Of a stretch of 64,000 bases of DNA, positions 34,806-44,721 are shown one piece after another. Every line of letters starts with the position of its first letter. Positions within the stretch are counted from its first letter, which is position 1. The notes below the pieces were generated by a model. The model made no database searches and had not been told where the DNA came from. It saw nothing but the letters and a program-made list of their open reading frames with translations. The position numbers and the translations under genes were made by a program. The DNA is taken from assembly GCF_036013975.1 (NCBI RefSeq), contig NZ_CP107904.1, forward strand, positions 2,728,001-2,792,000, in the 5' to 3' direction. This stretch comes from Kitasatospora sp. NBC_00458 (GTDB lineage: Bacteria; Actinomycetota; Actinomycetes; Streptomycetales; Streptomycetaceae).

Positions 34806-37800
34806 TCAGCTCTGCACGAACACCGCCACCGTCCGGCCCGGAACGGTGAACGTGCCCGTGGCGGCGGCGAATCCGGCCTGCTTCACCACCGGGTCGGCGC
34901 CCCCGGCCTGGACCGGGTGGAGCGCCTGGGCCGTCCCCGCCAGCCCGGCGACCGTCTGGACCTGCGCGGTCGGCGTCGCGTTGAACACCACCGTGACGCC
35001 CTTCTCCGCACCCGCGAGACCGGCACCGTCCAGGTGCAGGGTGATCACCCCGGGCGTCTCGCCGGACGTCCCCGAGAGCGGGTAGGAGAGCCGCTGCTGG
35101 ACGGCGGCCAGGGTGGGCAGCGAGAACAGCGGCGAGGACCGCTTGATCCGCAGGAACCCCTGGTACTGCGCGCTCGCCGACCGGATGTCGGCGGCGCCCA
35201 CGGTCAGCCGCGGGTCGCCCAGCAGGGCCGCGGCGGCCGGCCACATCTCCCGGTTGTCCGCCGCCGGCGGCAGGCCCCGGCCCCAGCCGTTGCCCTGCGC
35301 GGCGTCCCAGTGGATGGCGTTGAACCAGTCGCCGGAGTCGTAGGAGTTGGCGTCCAGCGACTTGGAGCGCAGCAGGTCGCTGCCGGCCTGGGCGAAGCCG
35401 GAGCCCTGGGTGAGCGCGGTCAGCGAGAGCGCCAGCGCCTGCATCCGGGCCCGGTCCGCGGGCGCGGTGGCCGGCGGCAGCTTGTACGCCAGCGCGTCGA
35501 ACAGGTCGGCGTTGTCGTGCGCGTCCACGTAGCCGACCGCTTCACCGGGCCGGGCCGCGTACCCGGTCGGGGCGCCGTTGTAGTCGACGTCCCGGCCGGT
35601 GACGGACCGTCCGGAGCTGTCGGTGAAGGCGTAGCCCGCCAGGTTGCCGGTCAGCCCGACCTTCAGCTGGTCCATCTGCTGGAGCAGCCGGGCCTTCTGC
35701 TGCTCGGGCGTGCCGTTGGCGGGCGAGCCGTTCGGGTCGGTGAACAGGCCCGAGGCGAAGCCCTGCCGGGGGGCCGAGGAGAGCCGGAAGTCGCCGCCCC
35801 GGGCCGCGTCGCGCAGCCGGTCGTCGAAGGTGGCGATCCCGGTTCCCGCCATGGCGAGCTGGGTAGCCTGCTCGAACCGGGCGTCGTTCGCGACGACGCC
35901 GAAGTTCCAGCCCTCGCCGTAGAGGAGGACGTTCCGCCCGTCGACACCGTCCGACTCCGGGGTCATCCGGCGCAGCGCGGCCTGCACGTCCAGCATGGTG
36001 GACTTCGGGTCCAGGCCCATCAGGTCGAAGCGGAAGCCGTCCACCTTGTACTCGCGGGCCCAGGTGGTCACCGAGTCGACCACCAGGCGGTTCATCATGG
36101 CGTGCTCGGGCGCGGTGTCGGCGCAGCAGCTGTCGGTGGTCACCTTCCCGTCGGCGTCCAGCCGCTGGTAGTAGCCGGGGACGACCTTGTCCAGCACCGA
36201 GTGCTCGGCCTGGCCGGCGGCCGCGGTGTGGTTGTAGACGACGTCGAGGACCACCCGGAGCCCGGCCGCGTGGATCGCCTGCACCATCCGCCGGAACTGC
36301 ACGGTGCGCGCGGTCCCCTCGGGGTCGGTGGCGTACGAGCCCTCCGGCACGGTGTAGTGCAGCGGGTCGTAGCCCCAGTTGTAGGCGTCCTCGGCGGCGA
36401 CGGCGGCCACGCACTCCTGCTGCTTCCCGCTGTCGGCGGCCAGGGCGGCGAGGTCGCAGGCGGGCGGTTTCTGCTCGGCCCGGTTCTCCCGGATGGTGGC
36501 GATGTCGAAGGTCGGCAGCAGGTGGACGGTGGTGACGCCGGCCCGCGCCAGCTCGCGCAGGTGCTTCATGCCGGCCGACTCGGACTCCGTGAAGGCCAGG
36601 TAGGTGCCGCGCTCCGCGGCCGGGACGGTGGTGTCCGCCACCGAGAAGTCCCGGACGTGCAGTTCCTGGATCTGCTCCCGGCCGAGCGGGACGGCCGGCG
36701 GGACGGCGTGGTCCTCCCAGCCCGGCGGCTTGAGGCCCGCGGCGGCGAGGTCGGCGACCAGGCTGCGCCCGGAGTCGGTGGAGAGCGCGACCGAGTACGG
36801 GTCGGTGACGGTGTTGACCACCACCCGCTGGACCGACGGCGCCCAGACCCTGACCTGGTACAGGTAGTACTTGCCGTCCAGCTCCGCCCTGTCGCGGACG
36901 AGCTCCCAGACGCCCGTCTCGTCGTCGAGCTTCAGCGGCAGGGTCCTCGGGGTGCCGCCGGACGGCGTGTCGAAGACCTGGACGGAGACCTCCTGCGCGG
37001 TCGGCGCCCAGAGGGACAGCGCGACCTTGCCGTTGTAGTGGGCCGGGCCGAAGTCGACCCGGCCGGTGCGGCGGGCGTAGAGGTCGTCGAGCACGCCGGG
37101 GGTCTGCACGCCGGTGGCGGCCAGCACGGCGCCGCTGGGCAGGTGCTCGGTGAAGAGCAGTTGCCCGCGCAGGGCGGCGGGCACCCGGGCGGCGTCGCGC
37201 GGGTCGACGGTGAAGGCCCGGTAGCCGGCCAGGTGCGGGTACGCGGCCTTCTGCGCGGCGGTGAGACCGCCCGGGGCGGGCTCCAGCCGGATCCACTGCC
37301 CGGCCTTGGTCAGCGTGCCCTTCTCGGCGCGGATGCCGCCGGCCGGGTCGTACACCAGCTGGGCGCTGGTGCCGGCGGCGAGCGCGGCGTCACCGGCGCC
37401 GTAGTCCGCCGGGACCGCCACCGTCCTCGCGTCGATCCACTGCGCCTTGGCCGAGCCGGGGTCCAGCTGGGAGGAGGCGGCGGCGGTCTGCGGCAGCAGG
37501 TGGCCCTCGCGGCCGCCGAGGATCCAGACCTCGCGGCCGACGGCGGCGAGGTCGAGGGACTGGTCGTTCGGCAGGTCCTTGTCGTTGCCCCGGTGCAGGA
37601 TGTAGCCGAGGCTGGTCGCGCCGGGGGCGAGCGGCACCTCGAAGACGGCGCCGAAGGAGTCGCGGCGCACCGGCATCAGCGGGTCGCCCCAGTCGGTGGG
37701 GGTGGCGGCGCCGGTCCAGTCGTGCAGGCCCCAGCCGTCGTAGTCCCCGTCGGCCCGGTTGTAGTGGATCACCGCGGTGCCGGGCGGCTGGGTGTTCGCC

Positions 37801-40310
37801 GGTCCGGGGTTCGCGGTCAGGACGGCGGGGTCGCCCTCCTTGAGCCAGACCTCGCCGGTCGCGCCGATGTCGAGGTGGCGGTCGGCGTCGACGTCCTTGA
37901 CCCCGTCCTTCTCCACGATGAAGCCGACGTCGGAGGCGCCGGGCTTCAGCTTCACGTAGGCGAAGGCGCCGTAGGCGTCCCGGCCGGTGAATCCGTGGCC
38001 GGCCGGCCACGGGGTGGCCTCGCCGTCGGCGAGGTCGCCCCAGGCGTAGAGGTTCCAGCCGTCGTAGTCGCCGTTCTTGCGCTGGTAGTGGACGACGGCG
38101 TACGGGCGGGCGGCGGCGCTGGGCACCGGCACGGGCGCGGGGGTCCCGGTGGTGAAGCCGCCGGTGGCGGAGCTCAGCCGGCCGGCCGTGTCCTGGACGA
38201 CGGCCTTGTAGCGGACGGGCGTGCCGGGGGCGACGCCGGCGAGGTCCTGGGTGACGGCGTAGCGGCCGGTGTCCGAGGTGCCGAGCACCTGCCAGGGCCG
38301 GTCGCCGACCTGGGCGGCGAAGGTGACCCGGCCGAAGCCGCCGCCGGGCACGTCCGCGCCGACGGTGACGGTGCCGGTGGAGCCGTCGGCGGGGGCGCAC
38401 AGGGTGACGGCGGGCGCGGCGGCGGCCGGGGCGGGCTTCCCGGCGGCCTTGAGGACGACCGAGGAGAGCGCCGGCACGGTGACGGTGACCCTGCGGTCGG
38501 CGCCGCTGGTGGTCCGCTCGCCCGCGGCCGGGTAGATCCGGTCGAAGCCCTGGCCGGCCGAGAAGGTGTCCAGGGTGACGGTCTTCGGCTCGGCGGCGTT
38601 GTTGACCGCGACCAGGTACTCGACCTGCTGTCCGGCGTCGATCCGGGAGAAGGCGTAGACGCCCGGGCCGTCGGCGGCGTAGCGCTCGATCTGGGCGCCG
38701 TCGGCGAGGGCGGGGTGGTCGCGGCGCAGCTTCGCCAGGCCGGCGATGCCCCGGTACAGCTCGCCGTCCCGCCCGTACCGGTCGGCGGGGCCGGTGGCGC
38801 CGCCGAGCACCCGGTCGGTGTTGTAGGAGGCGGTCTGCGAGGCGAAGACGTCCTGGCGGGCGTCCTTGTCGCCGCCCGCGCCGGTGAAGCCCTGCTCGTC
38901 GCCGTAGTAGACGACGGGCTGGCCGCGGGTGAGGAACATCAGCTCGTTGCCGAGCCGGTCCTTGCGCAGCAGGGTCGCCTCGTCGGCGCCCGGGTTGTCG
39001 GCGAGCAGGAAGGAGCCGAACCGGCCCATGTCGTGGTTGCCGAGGAAGGTCGGCAGCTCGTAGGCGTCGGTGTCGGCGGTGGTGTAGCGGTGGTCCTGGC
39101 CGTAGACGTCGGCGAGGCCGCGCGCCGAGCCGCCCTGCGAGGCGTAGGAGCGGGCGGCGTTCTGGAAGGGGAAGTCGAGGGTGGCCTGGAGCCGGCCCTT
39201 GGTGACGTACGGCGCGGTGACCGCCGGGTCGCCGGAGTAGACCTCGCCGAACATGAAGAACCTCTTGTTCCCCTGCTTGGCGGCGAACTCCTTGAGCGAG
39301 GGCGCCCACTGCTGCCAGAAGGCCATGTTGACGTGCTTGACGGTGTCGATCCGGAAGCCGTCCACGCCGGCTTCCCGGACCCACTGCTGGTAGACCTTCT
39401 CGAAGCCCTTGACCACCCTGGGGTTCTGGGTGTCGAGGTCGTCGAGGCCGGAGAAGTCGCCCTCGGTGGCGGACTCGCCGGCGAAGGTGGAGTCGCCCCG
39501 GTTGTGGTAGAGCGCGGGGTCGTTGAGCCAGGACGGGGTCTTGGCGGCGGCGTCGGCCGGCTTGCGGAAGACCGGGCTGTAGGGGAAGGAGTCCCGGCCC
39601 AGCTTCGGCCAGGCGGCGTTCGCGTCGGCGAGCGCGGTCTCGTCGACCGGGTTGCCGTCGGCGTCCAGCACCGGGTACGCGCCGGTGCTGCGGTAGCCGT
39701 ACTGCTTCTGCCGGTAGTCGATGACGTCGGCGGTGTGGTTGGTGATGACGTCGAAGAAGACCTTGATGCCCCGCTGGTGCGCCCTCGCTATCAGCTCCTT
39801 GAGCTGCTCGTTGGTGCCGAAGTGGGGGTCGACCTGGGTGAAGTCGGTGATCCAGTAGCCGTGGTAGCCGGCGCTCGCGCCGTCGCCGGTGCCCTGGACG
39901 GGCTTGTTCCGGAAGATCGGCGCCATCCAGATCGCGGTGGTGCCGAGGTCCTGGATGTAGTCGAGCCGCTGGATCAGGCCGGCCAGGTCGCCGCCGTGGT
40001 AGAAGCCCTTGTCGGCCGGGTCGAGGCCGTGGTCGAGCCGGGTGCCGGTGATGCCCCCGGTGTCGTTGCCGCGGTCGCCGTTGGCGAACCGGTCCGGCAG
40101 GACGAAGTAGAACTGCTCGCGGGTGAGGTCGTGGCGCCCGGCGGTGGCGGCGAGCGCGGCGTCCGAGGGCGGTCCGGGCGGGGCGGCGGCGAGCGCGGCC
40201 GGGCCGGCGGTGCCGAGGGTGGCGGCGGTCAGCGAGGCGGCGAGCAGCACCGCCGTCCGGCCGGGTCTGCGGGGGGTGCTCCGCCTGCGGCGGGGCGGGA
40301 CTTCGGCCAC
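34806..40310 (-). CDS. Secreted bifunctional GH13 amylase-pullulanase
   Basis: 1834 aa from GTG at 40310, with AGGGAG six bases upstream. Signal peptide to about res 44. First GH13 domain: DVITNH (187-192), GFRID with D322, FGEVY with E356, FLGNHD (422-427). Then a beta domain, a Fn3/Ig-like stretch, two PUD-type modules (AVVHYQRKNGDYDGWNLY and AVIHYNRADGDYDGWGLH, each about 100 aa), a CBM48-like module, and a second GH13 domain of pullulanase type with YNWGYDP (about 1308), DVVYNH (about 1357), GFRFDLMG (about 1427), LLYGEGW (about 1464) and YVDAHDN (about 1597). It should cut both alpha-1,4 and alpha-1,6 bonds of starch and glycogen. Confidence 0.95.
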   Translation of the reverse strand: MAEVPPRRRRSTPRRPGRTAVLLAASLTAATLGTAGPAALAAAPPGPPSDAALAATAGRHDLTREQFYFVLPDRFANGDRGNDTGGITGTRLDHGLDPADKGFYHGGDLAGLIQRLDYIQDLGTTAIWMAPIFRNKPVQGTGDGASAGYHGYWITDFTQVDPHFGTNEQLKELIARAHQRGIKVFFDVITNHTADVIDYRQKQYGYRSTGAYPVLDADGNPVDETALADANAAWPKLGRDSFPYSPVFRKPADAAAKTPSWLNDPALYHNRGDSTFAGESATEGDFSGLDDLDTQNPRVVKGFEKVYQQWVREAGVDGFRIDTVKHVNMAFWQQWAPSLKEFAAKQGNKRFFMFGEVYSGDPAVTAPYVTKGRLQATLDFPFQNAARSYASQGGSARGLADVYGQDHRYTTADTDAYELPTFLGNHDMGRFGSFLLADNPGADEATLLRKDRLGNELMFLTRGQPVVYYGDEQGFTGAGGDKDARQDVFASQTASYNTDRVLGGATGPADRYGRDGELYRGIAGLAKLRRDHPALADGAQIERYAADGPGVYAFSRIDAGQQVEYLVAVNNAAEPKTVTLDTFSAGQGFDRIYPAAGERTTSGADRRVTVTVPALSSVVLKAAGKPAPAAAAPAVTLCAPADGSTGTVTVGADVPGGGFGRVTFAAQVGDRPWQVLGTSDTGRYAVTQDLAGVAPGTPVRYKAVVQDTAGRLSSATGGFTTGTPAPVPVPSAAARPYAVVHYQRKNGDYDGWNLYAWGDLADGEATPWPAGHGFTGRDAYGAFAYVKLKPGASDVGFIVEKDGVKDVDADRHLDIGATGEVWLKEGDPAVLTANPGPANTQPPGTAVIHYNRADGDYDGWGLHDWTGAATPTDWGDPLMPVRRDSFGAVFEVPLAPGATSLGYILHRGNDKDLPNDQSLDLAAVGREVWILGGREGHLLPQTAAASSQLDPGSAKAQWIDARTVAVPADYGAGDAALAAGTSAQLVYDPAGGIRAEKGTLTKAGQWIRLEPAPGGLTAAQKAAYPHLAGYRAFTVDPRDAARVPAALRGQLLFTEHLPSGAVLAATGVQTPGVLDDLYARRTGRVDFGPAHYNGKVALSLWAPTAQEVSVQVFDTPSGGTPRTLPLKLDDETGVWELVRDRAELDGKYYLYQVRVWAPSVQRVVVNTVTDPYSVALSTDSGRSLVADLAAAGLKPPGWEDHAVPPAVPLGREQIQELHVRDFSVADTTVPAAERGTYLAFTESESAGMKHLRELARAGVTTVHLLPTFDIATIRENRAEQKPPACDLAALAADSGKQQECVAAVAAEDAYNWGYDPLHYTVPEGSYATDPEGTARTVQFRRMVQAIHAAGLRVVLDVVYNHTAAAGQAEHSVLDKVVPGYYQRLDADGKVTTDSCCADTAPEHAMMNRLVVDSVTTWAREYKVDGFRFDLMGLDPKSTMLDVQAALRRMTPESDGVDGRNVLLYGEGWNFGVVANDARFEQATQLAMAGTGIATFDDRLRDAARGGDFRLSSAPRQGFASGLFTDPNGSPANGTPEQQKARLLQQMDQLKVGLTGNLAGYAFTDSSGRSVTGRDVDYNGAPTGYAARPGEAVGYVDAHDNADLFDALAYKLPPATAPADRARMQALALSLTALTQGSGFAQAGSDLLRSKSLDANSYDSGDWFNAIHWDAAQGNGWGRGLPPAADNREMWPAAAALLGDPRLTVGAADIRSASAQYQGFLRIKRSSPLFSLPTLAAVQQRLSYPLSGTSGETPGVITLHLDGAGLAGAEKGVTVVFNATPTAQVQTVAGLAGTAQALHPVQAGGADPVVKQAGFAAATGTFTVPGRTVAVFVQS

Positions 40311-40352
40311 TGAGGGCTCCCTTGCGAGGGAAGGGGTGAGCGAGTTGCCAGG

Positions 40353-40388
40353 ACGCTAGCGGCCTGCAATATGTTTCAGCAAGATGCA
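40353..40388 (-). promoter_or_regulatory. Pullulanase promoter/operator region
   Basis: The plus-strand word GTTTCAGCAAG (40373-40383) is the same 11-bp word as in the amylase operator (there on the minus strand), and CTGCAA and TGCAGAAAG flank it. TTGCTG (complement of 40377-40382) and TAGCGT (complement of 40353-40358) could be -35 and -10 with 18-bp spacing, overlapping the operator. Confidence 0.5.
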
Positions 40389-40566
40389 GAAAGGGTTTCG
40401 GGCGGGGACAATACGCCCGCCGCACCCCCGGCCGACCCCCGAATGAGCCGGTCGCCCCGCCCGGCGTGACAATGGGACGTATGCCCGTCCCACCGGTTCG
40501 CACCAGACTCGTCCCCGCCCCCTACCCCGGTGGGAGAAACCCCCTAGCCCTGAAGGGGGACATCCG

Positions 40567-41541
40567 GTGAAGAATCCACTTCCGGAGGATGAGCAGACGG
40601 CTACGGGACGTCTGGCAGACTTCTCGTCCATGGGGGAACCGACCGAGATCCAGCAGAACGGTGGCCGCATGCCCGACGGAGCCACCCGCGCGGCCCAGAC
40701 CCGTACCGCCGCGCTGCGCAGCCGCGTCCGCGAGCAGCGCCGCTCCCCGGCCCGGCCGCGGATCTGGTTCGAGCTGGCACTGATCGGCCTCAGCTACTGG
40801 ATCTACTCGCTGGTCCGCAACGCCGTCCCGGAGCAGGAGGCGATAGCGCAGAAGCACGCCACCTGGATCTGGGACTTCGAGCAGAGCCTCGGCGTCGCGG
40901 TCGAGCGTTCGGTGAACCACGCGGTGGACGGCGTCGGCTGGCTCATCACGGGGATGAACTACTACTACGCGACCCTGCACTTCGTCGTGACCATCGGTGT
41001 CCTGGTCTGGCTCTACCGCCGGCAGCCGGGCCGCTACGTGGCGGCGCGCACGGTGCTGTTCATCACCACCGGCATCGCCCTGGTCGGCTTCTACTTCTTC
41101 CCACTCGCCCCGCCCCGGCTGATGACCGACGGCGGCTTCATCGACACCTTGAAGACCCACGGCACCTGGGGCTCGATGGCCTCGGGACCGGCCACGCACG
41201 TCTCCAACCAGTTCGCGGCGATGCCCTCGATGCACATCGGGTGGTCGCTCTGGTGCGGGCTGACCATCTTCTTCCTCGCCCGTGCCACCTGGGTCCGGGT
41301 GCTCGGCCTGCTCTACCCGGCGGCCACCCTGGTGGTGATCGTGGCCACCGCCAACCACTTCTGGATGGACGCGGTCGGCGGCATCGCCTGCCTGGCGGTC
41401 GGCTTCACCGCGTCCCGGCTGATCTACCACGCCTGGCCCTACCGGCTGCCCCGGGTGCCCGCCCGGGAGACCTCCGAGGACAAGCCGGTCACGGTGCCCG
41501 AGCAGTGGAGCGAGCCCTCGGTGAGCGCCGGACGGCGCTGA
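40567..41541 (+). CDS. PAP2-type membrane phosphatase/transferase
   Basis: 324 aa from GTG at 40567 after AAGGGGGA; in-frame ATGs at 40630 and 40669 lack ribosome binding sites. Six or more hydrophobic helices. PAP2 signature residues: FPLAPPRL, PSMHIGW (motif C2 with H), and ANHFWMDAVGG (motif C3 with H and D). The arrangement is that of the PAP2_3 / inositol-phosphorylceramide-synthase-like group rather than classical PgpB. Lipid phosphate head-group transfer at the membrane is likely; the substrate is unknown. Confidence 0.85.
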   Translation: MKNPLPEDEQTATGRLADFSSMGEPTEIQQNGGRMPDGATRAAQTRTAALRSRVREQRRSPARPRIWFELALIGLSYWIYSLVRNAVPEQEAIAQKHATWIWDFEQSLGVAVERSVNHAVDGVGWLITGMNYYYATLHFVVTIGVLVWLYRRQPGRYVAARTVLFITTGIALVGFYFFPLAPPRLMTDGGFIDTLKTHGTWGSMASGPATHVSNQFAAMPSMHIGWSLWCGLTIFFLARATWVRVLGLLYPAATLVVIVATANHFWMDAVGGIACLAVGFTASRLIYHAWPYRLPRVPARETSEDKPVTVPEQWSEPSVSAGRR

Positions 41542-41551
41542 CCCCGTACGT

Positions 41552-41591
41552 GCCGAAGGGCCCCGCGATCTCGTTCGCGGGGCCCTTCGGC
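41552..41591. terminator. Bidirectional terminator between PAP2 gene and glnE
   Basis: A perfect 17-bp stem (41552-41568 with 41575-41591), 6-nt loop, between two convergent genes. Confidence 0.8.
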
Positions 41592-41691
41592 GTACGCCGG
41601 GGGCCGAGGGCTCGCCCGGGGGATTCCGGGCCCGCCCGGGGCCGGAGGCCGGACCGGGGCCGGGAGCTCGCCCGGCCCGGGGCCCGGGGGC

Positions 41692-44600
41692 TCACCCGTA
41701 GAACAGCCGCTCCACCACCGCCCTGGCCCGCCGCGTGGTCCGCCGGTAGTCGTCCACCAGCTCCCCGCTGTGCCCGGCGCCGTACCCCAGGTAGCGGGCC
41801 ACTCCGGCCAGCTCCCGGGCGTCCGCGGGGAACGAGTCCCCCGGTCGCCCGCGGACCAGCATCACCGCCGACCGCACCCGGGAGGCCAGCACCCAGGCGG
41901 CGTCCAGCACCTCCGCGTCCCCTTCGTCGACCAGCCCCGCCGCCACCGCCGCAGCCAGCGCCGCCCTGGTCCGGGTGGTGCGCAGCCCCGGCAGCTCGTG
42001 CCCGTGCCGGAGCTGGAGCAGCTGCACGGTCCACTCGACGTCGGCCAGCCCGCCCCGGCCGATCTTGGTGTGGGTGGTCGGGTCGGCGCCGCGCGGCAGC
42101 CGCTCCGCCTCGATCCGGGCCTTGATCCGGCGGATCTCCACCAGGTCCCGCTCCGGCACCCCGGCGCCGGGGTAGCGCAGCGGGTCGACCAACTGCCGGA
42201 ACCGCTCCCCCAGCGCCGCGTCCCCGGCCACCGGATCGGCCCGCAGCAGCGCCTGGCTCTCCCAGGCGTGCGACCAGCGCCGGTAGTACGCCGCGTACGA
42301 GGCGAGGCTGCGCACCAGCGGGCCGTTGCGCCCCTCCGGCCGCAGGTCCGCGTCGACCTCCAGCGGCGGCTCGGTGGACGGCGCGGCCAGCAGCGAGCGC
42401 AGCTCGTGGCAGACCGCCTGGGCGGCCCGGGCCGCGTCCTGCTCCAGCGACCCGAGCAGCGGCTCGTGGACGAAGAGCACGTCCGCGTCGGAGCCGTAGC
42501 CGAGCTCGCGCCCGCCGAACCGGCCCATCGCGATCACCGCGATCCTGGTCGGCAGCGCCCCGTTCCGGGCCTCCCAGCCGGCCACGCAGGCGCGCAGCGC
42601 ACCCTGCAGGGTGGCGGCGTTCAGCGCGGTGAGCGCCTCCCCGGCGGCGTCCAGCGCCTCGGCCGGGTCGTCGCCGAGGCGCCCGAGCACGTCCGCGGCG
42701 GCGGTGCGGAACAGCTCCCGGCGGCGCACCGAGCGGACCGCGGCCACCGCGGCGGCGGTGGAGTCGGCCCGGCCCACGGCGGCCAGCACCTCCTGCTCCA
42801 GCGCGGTCCGGCCGCGCGGCACCAGCCCCTGCGGGTCGCCGAGCATGGCGACCGCCTCGGGGGCGCGCAGCAGCAGGTCGGGGGCGAGCCGCCCGGCCGA
42901 CAGGACCCTGGCCAGCTGCTCGGCGGCGGCGCTCTCGTCGCGCAGCAGCCGCAGGTACCAGGGGGTGCGGCCGAGCGCGTCGGAGACCTGCCGGAAGTTG
43001 AGCAGTCCGGCGTCCGGGTCGGCGGAGTCGGCGAACCAGCCGAGCAGCACCGGCAGCAGGGTCCGCTGGATGGCCGCCTTGCGGCTGACCCCGGAGGCGA
43101 GCGCCGAGAGGTGCCGCAGGGCGGCGGCCGGGTCCGCGTACCCGAGCGCCTCCAGCCGGGCCCGGGCCGCGTCCGCGGTGAGTCCGGCCGCGCCGGGCGG
43201 CAGTTCGGCGACGGCGTCCAGCAGCGGACGGTAGAACAGCTTCTCGTGCAGCCGCCGCACCTCGACGGCGTGCCGCTTCCAGTCCCGCTGGAGGGCCGCG
43301 ACCGGATCGGCCCGGGTGTCGCCGTTGATCAGCGGGGCGAGCGAGCGGGCCAGCCGGCGCAGGTCCTCCTCGCCGGTGGGCATCAGGTGGGTGCGGCGCA
43401 GCCGGTGCAGCTGGATCCGGTGCTCCAGCGAGCGCAGGAACCGGTAGGCGGCGTCCAGCGAGGAGGCGTCCGCCCGGCCCACGTACCCGCCCCGGGAGAG
43501 CGCGGCCAGCGCCTCCAGGGTGTTGCCGCTGCGCAGCGCCGGGTCGGTGCGGCCGTGCACCAGCTGGAGCAGCTGGACGGAGAACTCGACGTCGCGCAGT
43601 CCGCCCGGGCCGAGCTTGAGCTGGCGGTCCAGCTCGGGGGCGGGGATCGACTCGATCACCCGGCGGCGCATCTGCTGGACGTCGGTGACGAAGTTCTCCC
43701 GGGCGGCGGCCTGCCAGACCATCGGGGCCAGTGCCGCCGTGTACGCCTCGCCGAGGTCGGCGTCCCCGGCCACCGGGCGGGCCTTCAGCAGCGCCTGGAA
43801 CTCCCAGGTCTTGGCCCAGCGCTGGTAGTACGCGAGGTGGCTGGCCAGGGTGCGGACCAGCGGGCCGTTGCGGCCCTCGGGGCGCAGGTTGGCGTCGACC
43901 GGCCAGATGGTGCCCTCACCGGTGGTGTCGGCGCAGAGCCGGGTGAGTGCGGCGGCGAGCCTGGTGGCGGCCTTGACCGCCTCGTGCTCGTCGACGCCCT
44001 CGCGCGGCTCAGCGACGTAGATGACGTCCACGTCGGAGACGTAGTTGAGTTCGCGCCCGCCGCACTTGCCCATGCCGATGACGGCGAGCCGGCAGGCCGC
44101 GTCGGCGTCCGGGTCCTGCTCGGCGGCGATGTCGAGGGCGGTCTGCAGGGTCGCGCCGGCCAGGTCGGCGAGCTCGGCGGCGGTCTGGGCGAGGTCGGTG
44201 GTGCCGGTGAGGTCGCGGGCGGCGATGGCCAGCAGGCAGCGACGGTAGGCGATCCGCAGCGCGTCGGCCCGGCCGCGGGCGCCCGCGTCCTGCTCCCAGA
44301 CGCCCTGGCGGAGCGCGCGGAGGAAGTCCTCCGGCCCGGGGTGCATGTCGCGCAGCTCGAAGGTGACCAGGACGTGCCAGTCGTGCGGGTGCCGGGCCAG
44401 GTGGTCGGCGAGCGCGGTGGACGCGCCGAGCACCCCGAGCAGCCGGTCGCGCAGCGGCTTGCTGGTGGTCAGGGTGTCGCGCAGGGTGTGCCGGTCGGAC
44501 TCCTCGGCGGCCTCCAGCAGCCGGGCCAGCCCGAGCAGGGCGAGGTCCGGGTCGGCGGTGGCGCCGAGCGCGTCCAGCAGCACCGGGTCCCCGGCCAGCC

Positions 44601-44721
44601 CCTCCAGGGCGGGGTCGGCGAGCAGCCGCACCGCCCGTGCGGGGTCGGTGAACCCGCGTCTGACCAGCCTGATCTCCGGTCGGCTGACCCGGCTCCCGGC
44701 CCGCTGTTCCTCCACCGCCAT
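41692..44721 (-). CDS. glnE: Bifunctional glutamine synthetase adenylyltransferase/deadenylase GlnE
   Basis: 1009 aa from ATG at 44721, GGAGGGG upstream. Two nucleotidyltransferase domains with GMGKCGGRELNYVSDVDVIYV (about res 217) and AMGRFGGRELGYGSDADVLFV (about 732), each with the GG(S/R)...SD.D metal motif. Both are followed by a NLRPEGRNGPLVR or DLRPEGRNGPLVR loop and helical DUF294/PII-uridylyltransferase-like sequence. It adenylylates GlnA1-type synthetases under nitrogen excess. The nearby glnA2-type gene appears to lack the target tyrosine loop. Confidence 0.95.
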   Translation of the reverse strand: MAVEEQRAGSRVSRPEIRLVRRGFTDPARAVRLLADPALEGLAGDPVLLDALGATADPDLALLGLARLLEAAEESDRHTLRDTLTTSKPLRDRLLGVLGASTALADHLARHPHDWHVLVTFELRDMHPGPEDFLRALRQGVWEQDAGARGRADALRIAYRRCLLAIAARDLTGTTDLAQTAAELADLAGATLQTALDIAAEQDPDADAACRLAVIGMGKCGGRELNYVSDVDVIYVAEPREGVDEHEAVKAATRLAAALTRLCADTTGEGTIWPVDANLRPEGRNGPLVRTLASHLAYYQRWAKTWEFQALLKARPVAGDADLGEAYTAALAPMVWQAAARENFVTDVQQMRRRVIESIPAPELDRQLKLGPGGLRDVEFSVQLLQLVHGRTDPALRSGNTLEALAALSRGGYVGRADASSLDAAYRFLRSLEHRIQLHRLRRTHLMPTGEEDLRRLARSLAPLINGDTRADPVAALQRDWKRHAVEVRRLHEKLFYRPLLDAVAELPPGAAGLTADAARARLEALGYADPAAALRHLSALASGVSRKAAIQRTLLPVLLGWFADSADPDAGLLNFRQVSDALGRTPWYLRLLRDESAAAEQLARVLSAGRLAPDLLLRAPEAVAMLGDPQGLVPRGRTALEQEVLAAVGRADSTAAAVAAVRSVRRRELFRTAAADVLGRLGDDPAEALDAAGEALTALNAATLQGALRACVAGWEARNGALPTRIAVIAMGRFGGRELGYGSDADVLFVHEPLLGSLEQDAARAAQAVCHELRSLLAAPSTEPPLEVDADLRPEGRNGPLVRSLASYAAYYRRWSHAWESQALLRADPVAGDAALGERFRQLVDPLRYPGAGVPERDLVEIRRIKARIEAERLPRGADPTTHTKIGRGGLADVEWTVQLLQLRHGHELPGLRTTRTRAALAAAVAAGLVDEGDAEVLDAAWVLASRVRSAVMLVRGRPGDSFPADARELAGVARYLGYGAGHSGELVDDYRRTTRRARAVVERLFYG

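Noticed and set aside
34710-40313. Very long open frame on the plus strand opposite the amylopullulanase
   Set aside because: It mirrors the GC skew of a strongly biased gene; the protein is Val/Gly/Arg repetitive and has no start signals, whereas the minus strand has full GH13 motifs.
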